A DNA stretch of 64,000 nt from JAIVGV01 sp032229975. Lineage in GTDB: Bacteria; Acidobacteriota; Blastocatellia; Pyrinomonadales; Pyrinomonadaceae. The notes beneath the pieces were generated by a model. It was not told where the DNA came from, made no database searches, and saw only the letters and a list, made by a program, of their open reading frames with translations. Numbering within the stretch: position 1 is the first letter of the stretch; every line of letters starts with the position of its first letter. Made by a program: the position numbers and the translations under genes. The stretch covers positions 13,038 to 77,037 of the forward strand of contig JAVXVG010000018.1 in NCBI GenBank assembly GCA_032229975.1. Reading direction: 5' to 3'. Below are positions 34,797-45,100 of the stretch, piece by piece.

Positions 34797-35672
34797 TCAG
34801 TCGTTCAATTTCAACGAGCGCAAATATTCTTTGAACTGCGGCGCGAGTTCGGGCCGCTTCAAAGCGAACTCGACCGTGGCGACGAGGAAGCCGAGTTTGT
34901 CGCCCGCGTCGTGGCGCGTGCCTTCGAAGCGGACGGCGTAGAAGGGCCGCTTCTTTAAGAGCGAGCGCATCGCATCCGTGATCTGATACTCGCCACCCGC
35001 GCCGCGCGGCGTGCGCTCGATCTCGTCGAAGATGTCGGGCGTTAAAATGTAGCGACCGATGATCGCGAGATCGGACGGAGCATCGGCGAACGCGGGCTTC
35101 TCGACCATGTCTGTGATCTTGAAGACGCCATCGGAGACTTGTTCCGCGTCGATGACGCCGAAGCGCGAGATCGCTTCGCCAGCGACTTGCATCGTGCCTA
35201 AGATCGGTGCGCCCGTCTCCTCGTAAACACGCATCATCTGTTTGAGCGCGGGCACTTCCGCATCGACGATGTCGTCTGCGAGCAGGACAGCAAACGGCTC
35301 GTCGCCGACGAAGTCGCGCGCTTGAAGCACGGCGTGGCCCAAGCCCAGAGCCTCGCGCTGTCGAACGTAAGAGACGTGGGCCATCTCAGAGATCGCGCGC
35401 ACCTCTTTTAGTTGTTGCTCCTTGCCGCGCTCGCGCAGCAGTTGTTCCAATTCGAAAGAGATGTCGAAGTGATCCTCAATCGCCGTCTTGCCGCGCCCCG
35501 TGACGATGATGATCGACTCGATGCCCGATGCAACAGCCTCTTCGACGACGTACTGGATCAGAGGCTTATCGACGAGTGGCAGCATCTCCTTCGGCGAAGC
35601 CTTCGTCGCTGGTAGGAAGCGCGTGCCAAGACCTGCGGCGGGGAAGACGGCTTTACGAATCTTCTGCGGCAT
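34797..35672 (-). CDS. galU: UTP-glucose-1-phosphate uridylyltransferase
   Basis: 291 residues. It makes UDP-glucose from UTP and glucose-1-phosphate for cell-envelope sugars. The nucleotide loop FPAAGLGTRFLPATKASPKEM near the N-terminus (given here as FPAAGLGTRF then LPATKASPKEM), the LLADDIVDA metal-binding Asp, FGVIDAEQ, and EYQITDAM are all GalU-like. Complete. First gene of the galU-fabG operon, divergent from serS. Confidence 0.95.
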   Translation of the reverse strand: MPQKIRKAVFPAAGLGTRFLPATKASPKEMLPLVDKPLIQYVVEEAVASGIESIIIVTGRGKTAIEDHFDISFELEQLLRERGKEQQLKEVRAISEMAHVSYVRQREALGLGHAVLQARDFVGDEPFAVLLADDIVDAEVPALKQMMRVYEETGAPILGTMQVAGEAISRFGVIDAEQVSDGVFKITDMVEKPAFADAPSDLAIIGRYILTPDIFDEIERTPRGAGGEYQITDAMRSLLKKRPFYAVRFEGTRHDAGDKLGFLVATVEFALKRPELAPQFKEYLRSLKLND

Positions 35673-35756
35673 GATTTTTCTAAAGCACTCAGCATTCAGC
35701 CAGACGATTTAGTCTTGATTGAATGCCGACAACTCAGCAACTGAAATTTGCCTAGC

Positions 35757-35786
35757 TTGACACTCGTGCGAAGCGTCGGCTAGGTT
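35757..35786 (+). promoter_or_regulatory. serS promoter P1
   Basis: TTGACA (35757-35762) and TAGGTT (35781-35786) with an 18-base spacer, upstream of serS and divergent from galU. Confidence 0.55.
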
Positions 35787-35796
35787 GAATTTTTCG

Positions 35797-35824
35797 TTGA
35801 CACGCTTTGTTGAAAGCGTAGAAC
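35797..35824 (+). promoter_or_regulatory. serS promoter P2
   Basis: A second TTGACA (35797-35802) with TAGAAC (35819-35824) at a 16-base spacer, giving a leader of about 23 bases to the serS ATG at 35854. Confidence 0.5.
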
Positions 35825-35853
35825 TTCTATCACACCGCGAAGGACGGCAGCAA

Positions 35854-37149
35854 ATGCTCGATCTCAACTTCGTCCGCGACAACTTGGACAGCGTGCGCGC
35901 CGCCCTCGACGCACGTCGTCACTCGACCGAACCGCTCGAAGACTTTGCGCGACTAGACTCGGAGCGCAAGCGCGTCATCTCTGAATCCGACAAGTTGAAC
36001 GCCGAGCGCAACACAGCGAGCAAAGAGATCGGCGCGCTGATGAAGTCCGGTCGCAAGGACGAAGCCGAGTCGCAACGCAAAGCCGTCGGCGAGTTGAAGG
36101 ACAGGATCGCGGAGCTTGATCAAAAGCGCGACGGAGCCGAAGCGAAGATGCGCGAGTTGTTATCAACTCTCCCTAACATCCCGCACGCGAGCGTGCCTGT
36201 GGGCGGCGACGAATCGGCGAACGAAGAGATCAGACGTTGGGGCACGCCGCCCGCATTCGACTTTGAGCCGAAGGATCACGTCGATCTCGCAACGCAGCTC
36301 GGCATACTCGACACGGAACGCGCAGCGAAGATCGCGTCCGCGCGCTTCGCGATCCTGAAAGGCGCGGGCGCGCAGCTTTCGCGCGCGCTCGTCAACTTCA
36401 TGCTCGACCTGCACACGCGCGAGCACGGCTACGAGGAGACGTTGCCGCCCTTCATCGTCAACGCCGACTCGCTCTTCGGCACGGGCCAACTCCCGAAGTT
36501 CGAGCAAGACCTCTTCAAGCTCACGGACGAGCGCGGGCTCTACTTAATCCCCACGGCGGAAGTCCCCGTCACGAACATCTACCGCGACGAGATACTCGAC
36601 GCCGCGCAGCTCCCGCAGAAGTTCGTCGCCTACTCGCCCTGCTTCCGCTCCGAAGCTGGCAGCTATGGTCGCGACACGCGCGGACTGATTCGTCAACATC
36701 AATTCGAGAAAGTCGAACTCGTCAAGCTCACGCGCCCCGAAGATTCTTACGACGAACTCGAATCCCTCACGCGCAACGCCGAGCGCGTGCTGCAACTGCT
36801 CGGACTTCACTATCGCGTCGTCGCGCTCTCGACCGGCGACCTCGGCTTCTCCGCCGCGAAGACCTACGACATCGAAGTCTGGTTGCCATCGCAAGCCGCC
36901 TTCCGCGAAATCTCCTCCTGCTCCAACTGCGAAGCCTTCCAAGCCCGCCGCGCGCAGATACGCTTCCGCCGCGACGCCGGCTCCAAGCCCGAATACGTCC
37001 ACACCCTCAACGGCTCCGGTCTCGCCGTCGGTCGCACGTGGCTCGCGATTCTAGAGAACTACCAGCAAGCGGACGGCTCAATCCGCATCCCCGAAGTTCT
37101 ACAGCATTACATGAACGGGTTGGAGAGGATTGAAGGCAGGCAATGCTAG
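35854..37149 (+). CDS. serS: Seryl-tRNA synthetase
   Basis: 431 residues from the ATG at 35854 (MLDLNFVRDN), with GAAGGACGG about 8 bases before; the frame is open to 35785. SerRS charges tRNA-Ser. The N-terminal long coiled-coil arm (about 30-105, rich in Lys/Glu/Ala) reaches the tRNA variable arm. Class II core: LIPTAEVPVTN, FRSEAGSYGRDTRGLIRQHQFEKVEL (motif 2, here FRSEAGSYGRDTRG), EISSCSNCEAFQARR, and NGSGLAVGRTWLAILENYQ (motif 3). It matches the tRNA-Ser gene found at 46347 in the same window. Confidence 0.98.
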   Translation: MLDLNFVRDNLDSVRAALDARRHSTEPLEDFARLDSERKRVISESDKLNAERNTASKEIGALMKSGRKDEAESQRKAVGELKDRIAELDQKRDGAEAKMRELLSTLPNIPHASVPVGGDESANEEIRRWGTPPAFDFEPKDHVDLATQLGILDTERAAKIASARFAILKGAGAQLSRALVNFMLDLHTREHGYEETLPPFIVNADSLFGTGQLPKFEQDLFKLTDERGLYLIPTAEVPVTNIYRDEILDAAQLPQKFVAYSPCFRSEAGSYGRDTRGLIRQHQFEKVELVKLTRPEDSYDELESLTRNAERVLQLLGLHYRVVALSTGDLGFSAAKTYDIEVWLPSQAAFREISSCSNCEAFQARRAQIRFRRDAGSKPEYVHTLNGSGLAVGRTWLAILENYQQADGSIRIPEVLQHYMNGLERIEGRQC

Positions 37150-37204
37150 ACGAGATCAAAACAGGTTCAAATAGAGAGAACTATTAGAGACAGACTCTCA
37201 TTGG

Positions 37205-37432
37205 TTACGCTACAAGTTCAGATAGACTCTCGAAGTAACGCCGATGGGTGCGCCGCAAGGCTTCTTCGGTTTCTGCCTCTAAAAGAACAACCTCGCGCTC
37301 AGCACCTCGGCGATTGAGATCAAGTTCCAATTTGAGGCGCGCATCTTGGGCAGACTCGCGCTCGGAAGCGTCGAACTTTCCAAAAGAGATGATCTTACCG
37401 ATAGAGCGTTGGTACTCAATTAGAAAAATCAT
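37205..37432 (-). CDS. Small hypothetical protein
   Basis: 75 residues. MIFLIEYQRSIGKIISFGKF followed by an amphipathic, charged helix SERESAQDARLKLELDLNRR and EREVVLLEAETEEALRRTHR. The strand-strand-helix layout and even composition suggest a real small protein. No family is recognised. It is 28 bases downstream of sppA on the same strand and may be cotranscribed. Confidence 0.6.
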   Translation of the reverse strand: MIFLIEYQRSIGKIISFGKFDASERESAQDARLKLELDLNRRGAEREVVLLEAETEEALRRTHRRYFESLSELVA

Positions 37433-37459
37433 TACTCTTCAAACTCTCGCTTGTTGGCT

Positions 37460-39253
37460 CTACTTAATCTGTAGATCGTAAGGCAGCATCGCCATCGTCT
37501 CGCCGCGTTGGATGTGCTCGAAGATGGAGAGGTAGCGCAGGTGTCGGCGCACGTCTTCGGGGAGCGCGGCGAGTGCGGCATTCTGTTTCTGTGCCTCGAC
37601 GGTCGCTTCGTCGTCGCCGCCGCCGAAGTATTGTTGGAGGAAGGTGCGTGGTGCGGGCATGACGACGCGGCGCACGTTTTTGTCGGCGGGGATATGGGCC
37701 AGTTGCTTGGCGATTTCGACGGCTTTGTCTAGTCCGCCGAACTCGTCGATGAGTCCGTTCTGTTTCGCCTGCGCGCCTGTCCAGACGTGGCCCTGTCCGA
37801 TGGAGTCGATGTACTGCACGTCGCGCTTGCGCCCTGCGGCCACCTTCGGGAGAAAATCTTTGTTGTAAAAATCGTTGAGCATTGACTCGAACTTGGCGCG
37901 CTCCTCTTTCGTAAACGGCTCGGTCTCGCGGTACATCGCGGCGAACTTGCCGCGCGTGACGTATTCGTCGTTGACGCCGATCCAATCATAGAAGCCTTTC
38001 ATCACGGGCTTGCCCGCGAAGACGCCGATTGATCCGGTGATGGTCGAAGGCTCTGCAACGATCTTCTGTGCGCCGGTTGAGATGTAGTAGCCACCCGATG
38101 CGCCCACGTCGCCCATCGAGACGACGACGGGCTTCTTCCGTTTAGCAACTTCGACCGCGTGCCAGATGATGTCGGACGCGAAGCTCGTCCCGCCCGGACT
38201 ATCGACGCGCAAGACAATCGCCTTGATCGACTTGTCGTCGCCCGCGTCTTTGATCGCTTTCGAGATCGTGTCCGATCCGACGGTCTGTTCGCCGAACGCG
38301 CCGCCGCCCGAAGAGCCGCCCGACATGATCGCGCCCGATGCGTAGATGATCGCGATGCGCTCGCCCTCGTTGAGCTTCAAAGATTCTGGCTCGACGCGTC
38401 GATACTCCGCCTCGCGTATCGTGTTCAGCTTGTCGTCATCTTTGTAGCCGAGTCGCTTCTTCAACTCACCTTCGACCTCATCGCGATACTTCGCGTCATC
38501 GATCAGGCCCCCCTGCTTCGCTTCCTCCGCGCGCAAGGGCGCACTGTCGATCAACGCGCGAATGTCAGACTCAGACTTGTGACGCGCGACGGCAACGTCT
38601 GTGACGAAGCGATTGAATAAGTCGTCGAGCATCGAGTTTAAAACTTCGCGATGCGCGTCCGACATCTCTTTGCGCGTGTACTCTTCGGGCGCGCTCTTAT
38701 ACTTGCCGATCTGGTAGAAGTCGGCCTTGATGCCGAGCTTGTCGAGCGAGCCGCCGAGCGACATCACATCAGCCGCGAGGCCGACGATGGCCAGCTCGCC
38801 GATGGGCGCGACGTAAATCCTATCGCACGCCGTCGCGACGTAATACTCTTTGTTCGCGCCGTACTCCATGTAGGCATAGACGGGCTTGCCCGACGCGCGA
38901 AAGTCGGCCAGCGCGTCGCGAATCTCTTCGGCCTTGCCCCAGCCCGACGTGATGAAGTCGATGTCGAGCAGCACGCCCTTGATGCGTGTGTCGGCCTTCG
39001 CCTTCCTCAGTTGCAAGAGCAGACTTGAGAGCGAACGCTCGTCGCGCCCGAGGAAGCGATTCATCGGGTCTTCGGCCACGTAATCGGGCAGCGATCCGCC
39101 GACGTTTATGACGAGGACGCTGTTCTCCTTCACCTTCGGCTCGTTGTTGAGCAGCGCGTAGAAGGCCACGACGCAGACGGCTAAGACGAATGCGAGCGCG
39201 AGGACGATGCCGACGATCCAGAGAGCAGCTTTGCGTGAGCGTGACATTGACAT
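37460..39253 (-). CDS. sppA: Signal peptide peptidase SppA (67 kDa type)
   Basis: 597 residues with an N-terminal anchor (ALWIVGIVLALAFVLAVCVV). SppA digests leftover signal peptides in the membrane using a Ser/Lys dyad. The Lys is in the first half (IGKYKSAPEEYTRKEM) and the Ser in the second (MGDVGASGGYYIS), the arrangement of the double-domain form. The second half also carries SPGGTSFAS and PSTITGSIGVFAGKP. A complete match to the long form. It is followed by a small gene and preceded by mnmA, whose hairpin terminator lies between. Confidence 0.96.
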   Translation of the reverse strand: MSMSRSRKAALWIVGIVLALAFVLAVCVVAFYALLNNEPKVKENSVLVINVGGSLPDYVAEDPMNRFLGRDERSLSSLLLQLRKAKADTRIKGVLLDIDFITSGWGKAEEIRDALADFRASGKPVYAYMEYGANKEYYVATACDRIYVAPIGELAIVGLAADVMSLGGSLDKLGIKADFYQIGKYKSAPEEYTRKEMSDAHREVLNSMLDDLFNRFVTDVAVARHKSESDIRALIDSAPLRAEEAKQGGLIDDAKYRDEVEGELKKRLGYKDDDKLNTIREAEYRRVEPESLKLNEGERIAIIYASGAIMSGGSSGGGAFGEQTVGSDTISKAIKDAGDDKSIKAIVLRVDSPGGTSFASDIIWHAVEVAKRKKPVVVSMGDVGASGGYYISTGAQKIVAEPSTITGSIGVFAGKPVMKGFYDWIGVNDEYVTRGKFAAMYRETEPFTKEERAKFESMLNDFYNKDFLPKVAAGRKRDVQYIDSIGQGHVWTGAQAKQNGLIDEFGGLDKAVEIAKQLAHIPADKNVRRVVMPAPRTFLQQYFGGGDDEATVEAQKQNAALAALPEDVRRHLRYLSIFEHIQRGETMAMLPYDLQIK

Positions 39254-39288
39254 AGCTTCGATAAATTCTGCCTTGTAAAATTTAGTCG

Positions 39289-39318
39289 CCCGCGACTTCC
39301 GAAAACGGAAGTCGCGGG
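39289..39318 (-). terminator. Hairpin terminator after mnmA
   Basis: CCCGCGACTTCCG (39289-39301) pairs perfectly with CGGAAGTCGCGGG (39306-39318) over a 4-base loop. It lies between mnmA and sppA on the - strand. On that strand it is followed by GACTAAATTTTACAA, a weak T-stretch. Confidence 0.75.
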
Positions 39319-39368
39319 CTCGTATGTTTACGCGCGGGCGGCGCGGAAAGTTTTAGTGTGAGCGCGGC

Positions 39369-40490
39369 TCATTGGCCCGCATCATCGCGCGCGATCCAGC
39401 CGCCGCCCAGAACTTCGTCGCCGCGATAGAAGACGGTCGCCTGCCCCGGCGTGATTGCGCGCTGCGGCTCATCGAACACGACGCGCGCGCGTCGCTCGCC
39501 GATCATCTGAATGGTCGCGGGCGCAGGCAGGTGACGATAGCGCACGCGCACTTCGGCACGCACCGGCCCATGCGGTTCATCGAACGCGATCCAGTTCAGG
39601 CCCGCTGCTTCGAACTCGCTCCTCGACAACTCTTCTTCGCCGCCGACCACGACGCGGTTGCGACGCGCATCGATCTGCACGACATACAGAGGTCTCTCAG
39701 CCGAGACACCGATCCCGCGTCGCTGCCCGACCGTGTAACGATGCACGCCCGCGTGCTCGCCTAACTCGCGACCGTTCGTGTCAACGATCCGGCCCGCGCC
39801 CGGAGTTTCTTGAGTGCGTCCTTCCGCTTCGAGGTAGCGGTCGATGAAGCCCGCGTAGTCGCCATCGGGCACGAAGCAAATCTCCTGCGACTCTGACTTC
39901 TCCGCGACCGCGAGCCCGCAACGCCTTGCGATCTCGCGCGTGTCCGTCTTCGTCAACTCACCCAGAGGGAAGATCACGCGCGAGAGTTGCGTTTGCGTCA
40001 ACTCCCAGAGGAAGTACGACTGATCTTTTCGCGCATCGAGACCGCGCAGAAGTTTGTGGCGGTTCGCCGCCTCGTCGAACTCGACGCGCGCATAGTGGCC
40101 CGTCGCCACCTTCTCGCATCCGAGACTCTGCGCCAGCTTGTCGAGCGAAGCGAACTTCAGGCGACTGTTGCATGCGACACAAGGGATCGGCGTCTCGCCT
40201 TCGAGATAACTCTGGATGAACGGCTCGACCACGTCGCGCTCAAAATCTTTTTCAAGATTGAGCACGTAGAACGGGAAGCCCAACTCTTCGGCCACACGCC
40301 GCGCGTCGTACACGTCGTCGAGCGAACAACAACGCGACGGCAGAGGCTCGCCGTGCTCGTCCAGATTTAATCCGCGACGCTGATTCCACAACTGCATCGT
40401 GAAGCCGACGAGTTCATGCCCCGCCTCCTTCAACGTTGCCGCCGCAGCCGACGAATCGACGCCCCCGCTCATTGCCACCGCGATCTTCAT
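39369..40490 (-). CDS. mnmA: tRNA 2-thiouridylase MnmA
   Basis: 373 residues. It puts sulfur on U34 of tRNA-Lys, -Glu and -Gln. The PP-loop MSGGVDSS is at the N-terminus, IPCVACNSRLKF carries the catalytic Cys, HYARV and DQSYFLW follow, and SQEICFVPDGDY holds the second active Cys. HRYTVGQRRGIGV and the C-terminal beta-barrel end (AITPGQATVFY) complete it. Normal length. Confidence 0.97.
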   Translation of the reverse strand: MKIAVAMSGGVDSSAAAATLKEAGHELVGFTMQLWNQRRGLNLDEHGEPLPSRCCSLDDVYDARRVAEELGFPFYVLNLEKDFERDVVEPFIQSYLEGETPIPCVACNSRLKFASLDKLAQSLGCEKVATGHYARVEFDEAANRHKLLRGLDARKDQSYFLWELTQTQLSRVIFPLGELTKTDTREIARRCGLAVAEKSESQEICFVPDGDYAGFIDRYLEAEGRTQETPGAGRIVDTNGRELGEHAGVHRYTVGQRRGIGVSAERPLYVVQIDARRNRVVVGGEEELSRSEFEAAGLNWIAFDEPHGPVRAEVRVRYRHLPAPATIQMIGERRARVVFDEPQRAITPGQATVFYRGDEVLGGGWIARDDAGQ

Positions 40491-40503
40491 TTCACTTTAA
40501 AAC

Positions 40504-40537
40504 CCGCTAAAAACGCCCGTTTGCCGCCGTTTAGCGG
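40504..40537. other. Small hairpin in the mnmA / MoxR intergenic region
   Basis: CCGCTAAA (40504-40511) pairs with TTTAGCGG (40530-40537). It lies in 40491-40682 between divergent genes. Too short to name; possibly part of the mnmA leader. Confidence 0.35.
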
Positions 40538-40682
40538 CGAATGTTAAGATGCTCCGTCAAGCGAAAAATTTGATTGACGACTCAACTAACTAGGATACCC
40601 GAAACGGCGCGACATCAGCCAGCCGACTGTGTCTCGAATATCGCGCACGAATTTCAAAGCACAACGGAAACCGCAATCGATA

Positions 40683-41507
40683 ATGTCTGAACTTAAAACC
40701 AAGAACGAACGGGCCATCGAAGAGTACGTCGTCGCGGACGAGCCCTACTACCTCGGAGTCGGTCAGGAGATCGAGTTGTTCGAGGCGGCGCACGCGGCAC
40801 GCCTGCCGGTGATGTTGAAGGGCCCCACGGGCTGCGGCAAGACGCGCTTCGTCGAGCACATGGCTTGGCGTCTGCGCCGGCCCTTGATCACCGTTGCGTG
40901 TCACGAGGATTTATCTTCGACTGACTTGGTCGGACGCTTCCTCCTCGAAGGTGAGGAGACGATCTGGCACGATGGCCCACTCACCGCCGCCGTTCGCAAC
41001 GGCGCGATCTGCTACTTGGACGAAGTGGTCGAAGCGCGCAAGGACACCATCGTTATCATCCATCCTTTGACGGATGATCGAAGACGACTGCCCATCGAGA
41101 AGCGCGGCACGATCCTCGACGCGCCCGACGACTTCATGCTCGTCGTCTCCTACAACCCCGGCTATCAATCGATCCTCAAAGACCTCAAGCAGTCAACGCG
41201 CCAACGCTTCGTCGCGCTTGAGTTCGACTACCCGCCCGCCGAACTTGAAACGGAGATCGTCGCGCGCGAGGGCCATGTTAGCGCGGAGACGGCGCGCGAT
41301 CTCGTTCTCATCGGGCACAAAGTCAGAAACCTGCGCGGGCACGGACTCGAAGAGGGCGTCTCCACGCGCCTGCTCATCTACGCCGCGCAGATGATCGCGC
41401 GCGGCATCGCGCCCATCGCCGCCGCCGAGGTGGCCCTCTGCTCCCCCATCACCGACGACCGCGAACTCCAACGCAGCATCCGCGAGATCGTCACGACTGT
41501 TATCTAA
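40683..41507 (+). CDS. MoxR-type AAA+ ATPase (CbbQ/NorQ family)
   Basis: 274 residues from the ATG at 40683. AAA+ core: Walker A GPTGCGKTRF, then CHEDLSSTDLVGRFLLEG, Walker B ICYLDEVVEARKD, sensor-1 like VVSYNPGY, arginine region STRQRF, and the C-terminal helical lid. The 'E-G..T.W.DGPLT.A.R' region is typical of CbbQ/NirQ/NorQ. Such ATPases work with a VWA protein (CbbO/NorD) as remodelling chaperones that insert metals or activate a target enzyme. The VWA partner is two genes downstream. No nor or cbb genes are in the window, so the client is unknown. Confidence 0.93.
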   Translation: MSELKTKNERAIEEYVVADEPYYLGVGQEIELFEAAHAARLPVMLKGPTGCGKTRFVEHMAWRLRRPLITVACHEDLSSTDLVGRFLLEGEETIWHDGPLTAAVRNGAICYLDEVVEARKDTIVIIHPLTDDRRRLPIEKRGTILDAPDDFMLVVSYNPGYQSILKDLKQSTRQRFVALEFDYPPAELETEIVAREGHVSAETARDLVLIGHKVRNLRGHGLEEGVSTRLLIYAAQMIARGIAPIAAAEVALCSPITDDRELQRSIREIVTTVI

Positions 41508-41528
41508 TCACTTGCCGAAGGCACGACG

Positions 41529-42092
41529 ATGAACGATGAACTCGCGAAACATTATCTCGAAGATGCGCTCAAGGTCTTTCGCAACTACAAGCGGCTCGGC
41601 GAGAAGGCAATCGAGCAGTTGAGCGATGAAGAAATCTTTCGCGCGCTCGATGCGGAGATGAACAGCGTCGCGCTCAACGTCAAGCACCTCGCCGGGAACA
41701 TGCGCTCGCGTTGGACTGACTTTCTAACGACCGACGGCGAGAAGCCGGATCGCCAACGCGACTCTGAGTTCATCATCGACGTAGGCACGACGCGCGCCGA
41801 CGTGCTGCGCTGGTGGGAAGAGGGCTGGCGCACGGTCTTCGCCGCCATCGAGCCTTTACGTGCGGAAGATGTCTCGCGCGAGATCACGATTCGCGGCGAG
41901 CCGCACACGGTCTTAATGGCCATCAATCGACAGCTCGCGCACTACGCCTATCACGTCGGGCAGATCGTCTTTCTCGCGAAGCACTTCAAGTCGGCCGCGT
42001 GGCAGTCGCTCAGCATCCCGCGTGCGCAGTCAGAGACTTTCAACAAGTCCATGCGACACACCTCCGCAGCCGAAGGACGAGAGCCACGCTGA
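41529..42092 (+). CDS. DUF1572 (DinB-like) protein
   Basis: 187 residues of the DinB/YfiT four-helix fold. KHLAGNMRSRWTDFLTTDGE and NRQLAHYAYHVGQIVFLAKH carry the conserved His residues that form a metal site in DinB-like enzymes, often thiol-dependent transferases. SEFIIDVGTTRADVLRWWEE is typical of DUF1572. It sits 21 bases after the MoxR gene and before the VWA gene, so an operon is likely. Its part in the MoxR-VWA system is not evident. Confidence 0.88.
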   Translation: MNDELAKHYLEDALKVFRNYKRLGEKAIEQLSDEEIFRALDAEMNSVALNVKHLAGNMRSRWTDFLTTDGEKPDRQRDSEFIIDVGTTRADVLRWWEEGWRTVFAAIEPLRAEDVSREITIRGEPHTVLMAINRQLAHYAYHVGQIVFLAKHFKSAAWQSLSIPRAQSETFNKSMRHTSAAEGREPR

Positions 42093-42122
42093 TCCGCAAT
42101 CGCACTTCAACTCTCTGCGCCC

Positions 42123-42146
42123 CTCTGTGAACTCTGTGCCTCTGTG
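42123..42146. repeat. Triple CTCTGTG word
   Basis: CTCTGTG occurs at 42123, 42132 and 42140, between the DUF1572 and VWA genes. It is flanked by ACTTCAA before and GGTGAAGT after. It looks like a degenerate member of the word-repeat class. Confidence 0.5.
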
Positions 42147-42186
42147 GTGAAGTTTTTCTTTTATCTCGCACCGCGTTCTTAAAGTA

Positions 42187-45100
42187 ATGAGCGACCGCGA
42201 AGAAATTACTAACAGCAACGCGGGAGACGAAGCGCGCTCCGTCGAAGAGTCTCTGCGTGAGCGACTGAGCGCGGTCGGCCCTGCATCGGAGCGTCGCACG
42301 TTCGCGCGACTCGCGAGAGAGATCGCGTCGCTTCCAACGGATCGCGCGCGCGCGGTCGTCGAGGTGAGCGCGCAGCTTGCGGCCGTGTCTCTGCGCGCGT
42401 GCGTTGAGTTCTTGCGCGCCGCGCCCGCAGCCGCGCGCGTGCTCGATGCCGAAGAGTTGAAGGCTTGGGGCGAGTTGGGCCGGCGGCTCGCAATGGCTGA
42501 CACAGAGACGGGCGCGCAGTTCTTCGCTGTGGGCGCGGGCGATCTCGCCGCAGTGCCGCACGAGGCGCGCGCTCTGATCTTCGAGACCTGCGCGCGACAG
42601 ATGTCGCTCTCAACATCTGTCGCGGTCGAGACGTTCCGCGCGGCAGGCGAGGTGGCCCAAGCGGTCGGCGACGCCGAACTGCTCGCCGGAGTTTTTCGCG
42701 CCGCCTCTGAGATCGCGCGTCGCTCCGCGCGCCACAGCTCGGAGTTCATCAGGCAGACGCCCGTCGTCTTCGCTCACTTCCGTAAAAATTTCGGCGCGCG
42801 CGACGCGCAAAAACTTTTCGACGCGGACGATGAGCAAAAAAGTTTCGTCGGAGATGAGGCCGGACGCGACGCGGATCAAGCAGGCGATGCGCAAGACACC
42901 GACGCGCAGATGACGGGCGACGCAGCGAAAGTTGCGCGCGCGGCGGTTGCGCTGGCCGAAGCGTTCGCAGCGCGGGCCGGTGGGATGGCCTCAGATGCTT
43001 GGTCGTCGATGCCTGCGGCGACGGAAGGATTAAGCGCGCGGCAGTCGCTTGAACTGGTTGAGAGCACGAGCGAATTTCTGGATCGCGGCGGTGCGGTTGG
43101 GTTGCACGTGCTCGTCGCGGGCGGCGCGGCGTTGCGACTCGCGCCCGAAGTCTTCCCCGAATGGATCGAGCTGCTGCGCGCTATCGCGGAGCACGGCAAC
43201 GCGGTGGTGGTCGCGGTTGCGCGCGCCACGCCAAACTTCCTGCGCACGCTCGCGCGCCGCCTTGATCGCGCAGACTCTTCGCAGATCGTGCGGCGCGTCA
43301 TCAGTGTCACGCGAGAGATCGCGCGCCTCGATCCAGAGGCGGCCATCTCTTGTCTGCGCTCCGCGCACACGGCGCTGGCAGTGGCTACCATCGAGCAGTT
43401 CGAGCGTTGGGCGCGCGAAGGGCTCTCGCTTGAAAGTTCGGATGCGCGCCGACGCCGCAGCTACTACGCGCTCGAAACTCGTCGCAGCAACGATGCGCTC
43501 AGGCGCGGCGCGGGAGACGAGCGGCGCGGGCTCGCGCTCGATGAAGTGGCGCAGACCTTGCGCTTCTACGTCGAAGGTTTGACGGGGCGCGCCGTCGATG
43601 TCGTGCCGCTCTCTGCCTTCACGGAAGAGGCGCGCATCAACGATGGCCGCACGATCCAACTGCCCGCCTCCGTCAACGAGTTCGGCGAGGGCCCTCTAAA
43701 CTTCCGTCTCTACAAAGTGCTCGCCGCGCACGCCGCCGGTCAGATCGAGTTCGGCACGCACGCACGGGCCGGAGGCGACGAGACGCAGAGAGAGATCAAC
43801 CACGATCTTCGGGCCGCCTACGTCGCGCTCGCAGACACATACGATCCCGCGAGACTCGATGCCCGCGATGCCTTCGCGCTCGACGGCTACATTAACGAGC
43901 AGCGAACTTCGGAGCGCGCGCTCTCGCGCGAAGATGAAGCGCGACGCGCCGAAGCCGACGAAGCGCGCAGACTCATGCCTGTCGATGCGGACTATCGCGA
44001 CGCGCTCGCGCTCTTTCCCCTGCCGCAACTGGCCGCGCGCGTCTTCTCGACTTTAGAGAACGCGCGCATCGACCGTCGCCTGCGACGCGCCTATCGCGGT
44101 CTCGCGCGCGATCTCGATTTCGTGCGCGATCACCTGCGCGCTCGTCGCCCGCCCATTGCGTCGATGCCGCCCGCGCTGCTGCCCTTCGAGCTGCTCTTTC
44201 AGATCGCTCTGTGCGGCGGCGCGCTCGACGATGCGCGAATGTTCTACTCGCAACTCGTCTCTGAACTCGAAGGGATCGTGGCCGATCATCTGTCGTCTCC
44301 CGCTTCGTCCGTCGCCGACACTCTGATAGCCACCTCGCGCGTCTATTCGCTCTTCCAGTCGATAGCCGAGGGCGAGTCGGCGCAGTCGTCCATTGCGGGC
44401 GAGAGTCAGAGCAAGGAGGGCGGCGCGGAGTCGAACATCGAACAGGGACGTGAGGGCCAGCCGGAAGAAGACGCGGAAGGACGCAAGCAGGAGAGAGACG
44501 CGCGACGCGATCCGCGCGAGTTGTTCAGCGCATGGGCGCGCTCAAGCACGCAGGACGCGGAGGGCCAGCAGCAACTCACCGGCGCGGAGCATTGGACGCA
44601 GGGCGAGACCTTCGAGCAGGAGTTGGAGGAGGGCGATCTCACCTTCGTGTACGACGAGTGGGATCGCGATCTCTCGGACACGCGCACGGGCTGGTGTCGC
44701 GTCGTCGAGCGACGCGGGCGACACGGCGACGCATCGTTCGTCGAGCTCACGCGCGCTCGCTATCGCGGCGTCATCTCTTCGATCCGGCATCAGTTTCAAA
44801 TGATGAAGCCTGAGAGCCTCACGCGCATCAAGAACGAGCTGGACGGAGACGACTATGATCTCGACGCGGTCATCAACCATGTCGCAGACCGACGCGCCGA
44901 CGGTCAACAGTCCGAACGTCTCTACGTCAAACGCCTGCGGCGCGAGCGCGACGTGGCGGTCGCGTTCCTGCTCGATCAATCAAGCTCGACGGCGCGCACC
45001 ATCGGTCGTCATCCTTTGCAGCCTTACACGCATCCGGGCAGGCGCATCATCGAGATCGAGAAAGAGGGTCTGGTCTTGATGAGCGAGGCTTTGGAAGCCG